This document shows positions 7,534 through 14,093 of a stretch of 15,135 bases of DNA, one piece after another. This stretch comes from Deltaproteobacteria bacterium UBA5329 (GTDB taxonomy: Bacteria > Desulfobacterota > Syntrophorhabdia > Syntrophorhabdales > Syntrophorhabdaceae). Position 1 is the stretch's first letter. Each line of letters opens with the position of its first letter. Both the position numbers and the translations under genes were made by a program. The notes beneath the pieces are model-generated. The model did not search any database, had not been told where the DNA came from, and saw only the letters and a program-made list of their open reading frames with translations. Location: positions 1 to 15,135 of the forward strand of contig DHQV01000040.1 in NCBI GenBank assembly GCA_002408185.1, given 5' to 3'.

Positions 7534-8688
7534 ATGAAAATACTTTATGATCACCAGATATTCGGTACGCAAAAATACGGCGGGATTTCCCGCTATTTTT
7601 TTCAGTTGATAAAACATCTTCATAACACTAAGGCCACGTATGAGCTTTCATTAAAATATTCTAAGAATGCCTATATATTGAACGATCCCGGATTCAGTGT
7701 TAAGGAAGACATAAAGACTGACGGACTGTTCGGTTATAAATTCAGGGGCAGCGCGAGACTTCTTGATATACTGGGACGATTGTCGATCGTAAACAATCCT
7801 CGGGTCGATAATGTTAACAATACGATCGACCGTTTGAAAAGTTCGGATTTTGATATTTTTCATCCCACCGCTTATGGAGACTATTTTTCTCCACATCTAA
7901 AAAGACCTTTCGTACTTACCGTTTATGATATGATACACGAGGTCTTTTTGGATAATCCCCTTGAAAGATCGTACAAAGATCTGATTGCGCGGAAGAAAGC
8001 GCTCATTAACATGGCGTCTCATATTATCGCGATTTCCGAAAACACCAAACGGGACATTATCAGAATGTGTAATGTTGATGCGGGAAAGGTCACAGTCATA
8101 TATCTGGCTAATTCTTTGGAATCGGCGAAAACCGAAGAAATTGACCTGCCAGTACCCGATAATTATATATTGTTTGTCGGTGACAGGCATGCCTATAAAA
8201 ACTTTGAATTTTTTGTAACATCGATAGGTTCTTTATTGAAAAAGAACACGGATCTGTTCCTGGTATGTGCGGGGTCGAAGAATTTTACGCCAAAGGAAAT
8301 TTCAGTGTTTGAGAAACTTAATATAACCAGCCAGGTCATATATTTTCCCTTCATTGATGATAATGTACTTATCAATTTATACCGCCGTGCCATTTGTTTT
8401 GTATTTCCTACTCTCTATGAAGGATTTGGGATCCCGGTCCTCGAAGCCTTTGCGTGCGATTGCCCTGCAGTGATCAGCAATACGAGTTCATTACCTGAAG
8501 TTGCTGGTGATGCCGGAATGTATTTTGATCCCGAAGACACTTCATCGATCTTTGAATCGATTGAAAAAGTGATACATGGTCCGGAAATACGGAAAGAAAT
8601 GATCAACAAAGGCAGAGATAGACTGAAAAACTTTTCCTGGGATAAATGCGCGCGCGAAACAGTATCAGTATATGAAGGCGTTCTGTAA
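7534..8688 (+). CDS. glycosyltransferase family 4 (GT-B)
   Basis: This 384-residue cytoplasmic GT-B enzyme probably transfers a nucleotide-activated sugar, retaining configuration, to the growing lipid-linked glycan. Seen: N-terminal acceptor half with YGGISRY (15-21); linker phrase HIIAISENTKRDI (163-175); donor half beginning YILFVGDRHAYKN (211-223); and the E-x7-E nucleotide-sugar motif in YEGFGIPVLEAF with Glu296 and Glu304, followed by SNTSSLPEVAGDAG. The layout resembles WbpY/WbdB-like mannosyltransferases, which would suit the adjacent GDP-mannose genes, but the substrate is inferred. ATG 7534 follows the manB remnant by about 100 nt, with weak Shine-Dalgarno GAGAAG at 7522-7527. This gene opens the tightly packed right-hand series, and its A+T-rich codon use differs from the genes after 9527. 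Confidence 0.93.
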   Translation: MKILYDHQIFGTQKYGGISRYFFQLIKHLHNTKATYELSLKYSKNAYILNDPGFSVKEDIKTDGLFGYKFRGSARLLDILGRLSIVNNPRVDNVNNTIDRLKSSDFDIFHPTAYGDYFSPHLKRPFVLTVYDMIHEVFLDNPLERSYKDLIARKKALINMASHIIAISENTKRDIIRMCNVDAGKVTVIYLANSLESAKTEEIDLPVPDNYILFVGDRHAYKNFEFFVTSIGSLLKKNTDLFLVCAGSKNFTPKEISVFEKLNITSQVIYFPFIDDNVLINLYRRAICFVFPTLYEGFGIPVLEAFACDCPAVISNTSSLPEVAGDAGMYFDPEDTSSIFESIEKVIHGPEIRKEMINKGRDRLKNFSWDKCARETVSVYEGVL

Positions 8689-8690
8689 TT

Positions 8691-9530
8691 GTGAAAACAG
8701 ATAATATCAAGATCTCCGTAATAACGGTTATTTATAACGGAATTGATTTTATCGAAGATACAATTCGAAGTGTAATAGGGCAGGACTATAACAATCTCGA
8801 ATACATAATTATAGACGGTGGTTCTACTGATGGGACGGTAGAATTGCTAAAAAGCTATGACAATAATGTCACCAGATGGATTTCAGAAAAGGATGGGGGT
8901 ATTGCGGAAGCCTTTAATAAAGGTCTTACACATTGCACAGGTGATTATGTCCTTTTCTTGAATTCAGATGATATGCTGACCGATCCATCGGTTATTCAAA
9001 CAATTGTCGATGAAATTAATAAAAATTCACATCCCTGTCTTATCTATGGCGATTTCGATATTATCGACAGGAATTCCGGGAAACCGCTGTACCGTGGGGT
9101 CGTGAATTTTTCCTGCAAGGGGATGATAAAAAGGGGTGAAATATTGCCTCATCCATGCCTTTTTACGAGCAAGAAGTATTTCGATAAGTACGGTACTTTC
9201 GATACCTGGTACAGGATAGCAATGGATTATGAATTATTTCTCAGGGGAGTTTTTAAAGAAACCGTCGTTCACGTGCCCGTTCTAACAACAAAGATCAGAT
9301 CAGGAGGAGCGAGTACCGGGAACCGGGAACTCGTTGTCGAAGAAATTATTGCGGCATTGAAAAAAAATGGACACCTAAGGTCACCACTTGCAAAATTGCG
9401 GAGAAATCTTTATTTCACTTTTCGGTTTTATGTGCGAAAATTTTTAGAATACACCTTCCTGTATAGCTCATTCACGTATTTACGGAACATGATCAGACGA
9501 ATGTCTTTGCCGGGCTCAGAGAAGATATGA
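8691..9530 (+). CDS. glycosyltransferase family 2 (WcaE-like GT-A)
   Basis: A 279-residue inverting GT-A glycosyltransferase. Seen: SVITVIYNG (9-17), IIIDGGSTDGT (39-49), the acceptor-side phrase ISEKDGGIAEAFNKGL (64-79) and the metal/nucleotide motif NSDD (91-94), then YGDFDIIDR and a HPCLFTSKKYF segment. The basic C-terminal tail (RRNLYFTFRFYVRKFLEY) may bind the inner membrane. It is predicted to add one sugar to the undecaprenyl-linked chain; donor and linkage unknown. The start is GTG at 8691, 2 nt after the previous stop. The 3' end overlaps the next gene by 4 nt (ATGA), so translation is probably coupled. Confidence 0.93.
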   Translation: MKTDNIKISVITVIYNGIDFIEDTIRSVIGQDYNNLEYIIIDGGSTDGTVELLKSYDNNVTRWISEKDGGIAEAFNKGLTHCTGDYVLFLNSDDMLTDPSVIQTIVDEINKNSHPCLIYGDFDIIDRNSGKPLYRGVVNFSCKGMIKRGEILPHPCLFTSKKYFDKYGTFDTWYRIAMDYELFLRGVFKETVVHVPVLTTKIRSGGASTGNRELVVEEIIAALKKNGHLRSPLAKLRRNLYFTFRFYVRKFLEYTFLYSSFTYLRNMIRRMSLPGSEKI

Positions 9531-10288
9531 TAGATCATTTTTCGCTTTTGGCCAAAAATTGGGTTAAATCTTTTTTGTATCCTCGTCCTCTGATCGGACT
9601 ATTATATCTGCCCCGTTTTATCGGACATATGAGCAAATACAGGACACTGGCAAAGGACCAGAAGATCAGCTTCAGCGATATGTCACCTTGCCTGGGAGAC
9701 TGGAGCGAATATACCCCGTTTGACGCCCATTATTTTTACCAGGCTGCATGGTTGGCACGGCGTTTGGCCGATTTCTCGCCGGTCCAACACGTCGATGTCG
9801 GATCAAGCGTTTCCCTGATAGCGATAGCAAGTGCAATTGTAAATACGGTTTTCATAGATCTCAGGCCGTTGCCGGTTTCCTTGAGAAATCTATTTCCGGT
9901 TGCGGGGGATATTTTGGCACTACCCCTGGCTGATGATTCAATAAAGTCATTATCATGCCTCCATGTGATCGAACATATTGGCCTCGGCCGATATGGCGAC
10001 CCGATCGATCCGCGGGGGACGCTAAAGGCGGCCCACGAACTTCAAAGAGCGCTTTGTCCGGGCGGCAGATTGTTTCTTTCGCTTCCCGTGGGACGGGAAA
10101 GAATATGTTTTAACGCCCACAGGATATACTCGGTCCGGTCGGTTCTAGAGATCTTTTCGGAGTTGAACCAGATTGAATATTCTTATGTGGATGACCGCGG
10201 CAATTTTCACGAATACCAGTCATCTGTGACAGCTTCAGACATGGAATACGGATGCGGATTGTTTATTTTCGAGAAACCTCCAATCTAA
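9527..10288 (+). CDS. DUF268-like class I SAM-dependent methyltransferase
   Basis: This 253-residue protein has a methyltransferase-like Rossmann core. Seen: HVDVGSS (88-94) at the place of motif I, VFIDLRP (108-114) with the acidic ribose-binding position, DILALPLADDSIKSL (128-142), then HVIEHIGLGRYGDPIDPRG (146-164), LCPGGRLFLSLPVG (176-189) and FNAHRIY. The IEHIGLGRYGDP phrase matches what I know of the DUF268 family, a little-studied methyltransferase-like group found in glycan loci. The likely role (inference) is methylation of a sugar or a terminal capping step. ATG 9527 overlaps the previous stop (ATGA) and the next gene begins 1 nt after its stop. Target and activity are unproven. Confidence 0.75.
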   Translation: MIDHFSLLAKNWVKSFLYPRPLIGLLYLPRFIGHMSKYRTLAKDQKISFSDMSPCLGDWSEYTPFDAHYFYQAAWLARRLADFSPVQHVDVGSSVSLIAIASAIVNTVFIDLRPLPVSLRNLFPVAGDILALPLADDSIKSLSCLHVIEHIGLGRYGDPIDPRGTLKAAHELQRALCPGGRLFLSLPVGRERICFNAHRIYSVRSVLEIFSELNQIEYSYVDDRGNFHEYQSSVTASDMEYGCGLFIFEKPPI

Positions 10289-10289
10289 A

Positions 10290-11510
10290 GTGAAGATTCT
10301 CTGTTTTTTTGGAAAATTTAATTATGGTGATGTTTCAAGGGGCGAATCCTACGAATATGTAAATTTTATCCCTGCATTGCGTCGGCTTGGGCATGAAGTT
10401 GTCTTTTTCGATTCTCTGGAGCGGGAGGCATACTTGGATTTTGCGGATCTCAATCGGCAGTTCCTCGCATGTGTCCTTATCGAGAAACCCGATGTAATTC
10501 TCTGCTCGCTGATGCATTATGAACTCTGGGCCGAGACGCTGCGTTTGATCCATGACAAGACCAATGCGGCGCTTATCAACTGGTCTACGGATGATTCATG
10601 GAAATACGATCAGTTTTCTCGTTTGATAGCTGATAATTTCCATATTTACGCAACTACGTATAAAACGGCCATGCAGAGTGCGGCCAGTAACGGCCATTCA
10701 AATTTTGTTCTGACGCAATGGGCAGCAAATACGAACAACCTTATGGAACCTTGCCGGACTGAGGAATGCCGTTTCCAGGTCACGTTTATCGGGTCTGCTT
10801 ATGGAAACAGGCATGAATGGGTGTCTTCCCTGAAAAGCCGGGGAATTGACGTGCAATGTTTCGGTCATGGCTGGGAAGCAGGGGCCATCCCGGCGGCCGA
10901 CATACCCGGAATTATTAATCGGTCTGTGATCAGTTTGAACTTCGGGGATTCGGGCCTGGTGATGGACGGGCTCAGGCCGATGAGGAGCCGGCAGATCAAG
11001 GCCCGCATTTTTGAAGTACCTGGCGCGGGTGGCTTTCTTCTGACGGAGACTGCCGATGGCCTGTCGGACTGGTACACGATCGGCGAGGACATTGAGGTAT
11101 ATGAGGGCATAGACGAGCTCGAAGCCAAGATCCGTCATTACCTTGCTCATCCAGAAGAACGTGACAGGATCGCTATGGAAGGGTATCGGAGAACGGTTGT
11201 CCGGCACACCTATGAAATTCGTTTTCGGGACCTGATCGAGAGGGCGGAGCGATCAAGAAGAAAGAGCAATGAGAATGGCCGGCATTCTCTTATGGACAGC
11301 TTTGCTCAGATCGAAAGGCGACATAAGCCGGGACTGTTCTTGAAGATCATGAAATGGATGCTGGTCCTGCCCTGCACGGCAATATGGGGGGGCCGACGAG
11401 GTTCGCGTGCAGCACGAAAAATATTGTTCGAATTAAGCTGGCGTATAATGGGTAAAAAAACATACTCCGTTTCCGGCTGGCCGGGGAGACTTTTTTATTA
11501 TGAAAGTTAA
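10290..11510 (+). CDS. CgeB-like glycosyltransferase (GT-B)
   Basis: The 406-residue protein resembles the CgeB/DUF3880-type glycosyltransferases. Seen: N-terminal MKILCFFGKFNYGD, INWSTDDSWKYDQF (96-109) in place of the family's usual WxxDDPW stretch, VTFIGSAYGNR (164-174), VISLNFGDSG (213-222), and RSRQIKARIFEVPGAGGFLLTE (232-253) with the likely donor-binding Glu242, then HTYEIRF. The family domain ends near 320; residues 330-406 form a basic tail with one hydrophobic stretch (LFLKIMKWMLVLPCTAIWGG), possibly a membrane anchor. It starts at GTG 10290, 1 nt after the methyltransferase stop, and overlaps the next gene by 11 nt. The sugar is unknown. Confidence 0.85.
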   Translation: MKILCFFGKFNYGDVSRGESYEYVNFIPALRRLGHEVVFFDSLEREAYLDFADLNRQFLACVLIEKPDVILCSLMHYELWAETLRLIHDKTNAALINWSTDDSWKYDQFSRLIADNFHIYATTYKTAMQSAASNGHSNFVLTQWAANTNNLMEPCRTEECRFQVTFIGSAYGNRHEWVSSLKSRGIDVQCFGHGWEAGAIPAADIPGIINRSVISLNFGDSGLVMDGLRPMRSRQIKARIFEVPGAGGFLLTETADGLSDWYTIGEDIEVYEGIDELEAKIRHYLAHPEERDRIAMEGYRRTVVRHTYEIRFRDLIERAERSRRKSNENGRHSLMDSFAQIERRHKPGLFLKIMKWMLVLPCTAIWGGRRGSRAARKILFELSWRIMGKKTYSVSGWPGRLFYYES

Positions 11511-12390
11511 CACTCAGGACCACGGCCCGGCCGAAAGCGTCGAAAAGTATATGGCCGCTGACGTTACTGTTGTTATACCGTGCTATAGATGCGCGGACAC
11601 CATAGAACGCGCATGCAGGTCGGTGATCGAGCAGACGTTAAAACCGAAAGAATTGATACTCGTTGAGGACTGTAGTGATGATGCAGGCAAAACGATTAAT
11701 AAGCTTGATGGAATAAAAGAAACATATAAGGGAGAGATCGATTCCATCATCATAATTCTCCATAAAGAGAATGGCGGGCCTGCCAAGTCCCGCAATACCG
11801 GCTGGGACAAAGCCGGGCAACCATATATCGCCTTTCTTGACGCTGACGATTCCTGGCATCCCAGAAAACTGGAGATCCAGTATACATGGATGAGATTGCA
11901 TCCCGATGCAACGCTGACCGGCCATCCGACACTATATATAGAGCCGCACGACGCGTTGGCGGATCTGCCCGGCCGATGGGTGGTCCGGCATGTTGAAAAG
12001 TATCCGCTCTTATTGTCGAACAGGTTCCCGACGCGTTCTGTAATGCTGCGTAAGGATATTGAGTTTCGCTTTGACCCGGAAAAGCGGTATGCGGAGGATT
12101 ACCTGCTATGGTTAAGGATCGTGCTCGACGGAAACGAAGCTTACAGGCTCGAACTGCCGCTCGCCTATTCCTTTAAGCCGGAGTTTGGCGCCGGCGGTTT
12201 GTCAAAAAATCTCTGGAGTATGGAACGGGGAGTATTGGAAGCATTCACGAAACTACGCGATGATGGGACGATCTCGTGGTCCGCCATGTCGTTTGCTGCA
12301 GTTTTTTCCCTTGCCAAATTTTTGCGAAGGTTTATGATGGTCTTGTTCCGTAAGAAGTGCCATGAAGAGATCGGTCTGTTTCATAGCTAA
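11500..12390 (+). CDS. glycosyltransferase family 2 (GT-A)
   Basis: A 296-residue GT-A enzyme. Seen: DVTVVIPCYRCADTIERAC (21-39), ILVEDCSDD (53-61), ENGGPAKSRNTGW (90-102), the DADD metal motif with AFLDADDSWHPRKLEIQ (111-127), and YAEDYLLWLRI, the usual catalytic-base ED region. The C-terminal 40 residues include a short hydrophobic and basic stretch that may associate with membrane. ATG 11500 overlaps the previous gene by 11 nt, with GGGGAG at about 11482-11487; ATG 11551 is an alternative nearer the core domain. The 3' end overlaps the next gene by 29 nt. It adds one sugar to the chain; donor not determinable. Confidence 0.92.
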   Translation: MKVNTQDHGPAESVEKYMAADVTVVIPCYRCADTIERACRSVIEQTLKPKELILVEDCSDDAGKTINKLDGIKETYKGEIDSIIIILHKENGGPAKSRNTGWDKAGQPYIAFLDADDSWHPRKLEIQYTWMRLHPDATLTGHPTLYIEPHDALADLPGRWVVRHVEKYPLLLSNRFPTRSVMLRKDIEFRFDPEKRYAEDYLLWLRIVLDGNEAYRLELPLAYSFKPEFGAGGLSKNLWSMERGVLEAFTKLRDDGTISWSAMSFAAVFSLAKFLRRFMMVLFRKKCHEEIGLFHS

Positions 12391-13519
12391 CGTGGAGTTT
12401 TCTGTAAAAGCATTCCTGCTGGATCATTTCAGGGCGATGCTTCCGGTCTATGACGTTACGGTTGTCACAAATACCGCTGACTTGAATTTTTTGAAGAAAG
12501 CGAACTTAGATATAAACGTGGTCCCGGTTTCCCTTGAAAGAAAGATTTATCTCGGTCGAGATATCTCAGCCCTGTTTGTCCTATACCGGTTGTTCAAAAA
12601 CAATCATTTCGATGCTATACACTCGATAACCCCTAAGTCGGGTCTGCTTTCAATGATGGCAGGGTTCATGGCCCGGATACCGATACGCATACATACGTTC
12701 ACCGGGCAGGTCTGGTCTACGCGTAGAGGGTTCAAAAGGGTGATTTTAAAGGCAGCGGACAGGATCACATCCCTTTGCGCCACACACATCCTCGTCGATA
12801 GTCATTCCCAGAGAGAATTTTTGATACGTGAAAAAGTAGTTTCACGGTCACTATCTTATGTTATAGCGAATGGCTCTATGTGCGGGGTGAATATCGAGCG
12901 GTTCACCCCATGTCCGGCAGCTAGGCGGGAAACAAGGAAGGCCCATAACATACCTGACGATGATTTCGTTTTTCTGTTTCTCGGGAGATTGACACACGAT
13001 AAGGGTCTTACTGATCTTGCCAGGGCATTCAATGACCTGTGCAAAATGTATCCCGATATACACCTCGTTATTGTCGGACCTGATGAAGAAAGAATGAAGC
13101 CGGAACTGTTTTCGTTCTGCTCGCCCTATGAAAACAGGGTCCACTTTGTAGACTATACCGAAAAACCCGAAAGGTACATGGCTGCATCTGACGTTTTATG
13201 CCTTCCAAGTTACCGGGAGGGTTTCGGGTCTGTTATAATTGAGGCCGCAAGCACAGGCATCCCCTCGATCGGCACACGAATATATGGGCTTACCGATGCT
13301 ATAGAAGACGGCGAGACAGGATTTCTCTATGAGCCGGGGAATATTGCTGAGCTTCGCGAACGAATGTGCGATCTTTTTGAAAGTAAGGGCCTGTTGAAGG
13401 AAATGGCTATAAAGGCACGATCACGCGCCACTAACGATTTTTCAAAGGATCTTGTTGTTGCCGGTATGCTTGAGTTTTATGCGAAGTTGTGGTCCCATGG
13501 TACTGTATTAGATGAATAA
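12362..13519 (+). CDS. glycosyltransferase family 4 (GT-B), likely acting next to the initiating transferase
   Basis: A 385-residue GT-B enzyme. Seen: acceptor half with ITPKSGLLSMMAGFMARIP (89-107) and HTFTGQVWSTRRG (111-123), the stretch common in second-step GT4 enzymes; linker VDSHSQREFL; donor half FLFLGRLTHDKG (204-215), VGPDEE, and YREGFGSVIIEA with Glu286 and Glu294 (E-x7-E), then GIPSIGTRIYGLTDAIEDGETGFL. It immediately precedes and overlaps (8 nt) the initiating phosphoglycosyl transferase; such GT4-PGT pairs often perform the second and first steps of a repeat unit, so it may add the second sugar (inference). It starts 29 nt inside the previous gene, with AAGAAG at 12352-12357. Confidence 0.93.
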   Translation: MKRSVCFIANVEFSVKAFLLDHFRAMLPVYDVTVVTNTADLNFLKKANLDINVVPVSLERKIYLGRDISALFVLYRLFKNNHFDAIHSITPKSGLLSMMAGFMARIPIRIHTFTGQVWSTRRGFKRVILKAADRITSLCATHILVDSHSQREFLIREKVVSRSLSYVIANGSMCGVNIERFTPCPAARRETRKAHNIPDDDFVFLFLGRLTHDKGLTDLARAFNDLCKMYPDIHLVIVGPDEERMKPELFSFCSPYENRVHFVDYTEKPERYMAASDVLCLPSYREGFGSVIIEAASTGIPSIGTRIYGLTDAIEDGETGFLYEPGNIAELRERMCDLFESKGLLKEMAIKARSRATNDFSKDLVVAGMLEFYAKLWSHGTVLDE

Positions 13520-14093
13520 TGATATACTTGGCATGAAACGACTTTTTGATATTGTTTTTGCTTTACTTTTACTTTTTTTTACGAGCATTCCGATGCTCGT
13601 AATTGCTTTTATAGTGAAGGTTACATCTCGAGGTCCCATACTATATTGGTCCGACAGGGTGGGAATCCACAATAAAATATTTAAAATGCCCAAGTTCCGT
13701 ACCATGTTTACGGATACCCCGGCGGTTGCGACACATCTTTTGGTAAACGCCGGGGACCACGTGACATCGGTTGGCGCATTCCTGAGGAAATTAAGCCTTG
13801 ATGAACTACCCCAGTTATGGAGTATATTGAAAGGCGATATGAGCCTCGTCGGGCCGCGGCCTGCACTCTATAACCAATACGACTTGATCTCTCTCAGAAC
13901 TGAAAGAGAAGTGCACAGGATCATGCCCGGAGTCACGGGATGGGCGCAGATAAACGGCAGGGATGATATCCCTATCACTCTCAAAGTTAAATTTGACGAA
14001 TTTTATTTAAAGAACAGGTCGTTCTTGTTTGATATGAAGATCATTTTTCTTACAATAATGAAGGCGATCAGGTCCGAAGGAGTAAAACATTAA
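13512..14093 (+). CDS. initiating phosphoglycosyl transferase (PglC/WcaJ catalytic-domain type)
   Basis: This 193-residue monotopic phosphoglycosyl transferase moves a sugar-1-phosphate from a UDP-sugar to undecaprenyl phosphate, the first committed step of the repeat unit. Seen: N-terminal hydrophobic re-entrant segment (about 14-35) with SIP at 25-27, KFRTM (61-65), the catalytic Asp97-Glu98 in LSLDELPQLWSILKGDMSLVGPRP (94-117), and PGVTGWAQINGRD (139-151). Its size matches the short PglC/WbpL-independent form, with no extra N-terminal multi-helix domain as in WcaJ. ATG 13512 overlaps the previous gene; ATG 13533 at MKRLFDI is an equally good alternative. Its stop overlaps the presumed start of the next gene. 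The sugar (for example QuiNAc4NAc, GalNAc or glucose) is not determinable. Confidence 0.95.
   Translation: MNNDILGMKRLFDIVFALLLLFFTSIPMLVIAFIVKVTSRGPILYWSDRVGIHNKIFKMPKFRTMFTDTPAVATHLLVNAGDHVTSVGAFLRKLSLDELPQLWSILKGDMSLVGPRPALYNQYDLISLRTEREVHRIMPGVTGWAQINGRDDIPITLKVKFDEFYLKNRSFLFDMKIIFLTIMKAIRSEGVKH
14077..14091 (+). promoter_or_regulatory. Shine-Dalgarno followed by ATT presumed start codon
   Basis: AAGGAG at 14077-14082 is 6 nt from ATT at 14089-14091, which opens the long frame to the window end. TAA at 14083-14085 closes that frame upstream, and no ATG, GTG or TTG lies in it until GTG 14188. The site also overlaps the previous gene's stop (TAA at 14091-14093), the same packing as other junctions here. 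ATT is a rare but known initiation codon, as in infC. Confidence 0.6.
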
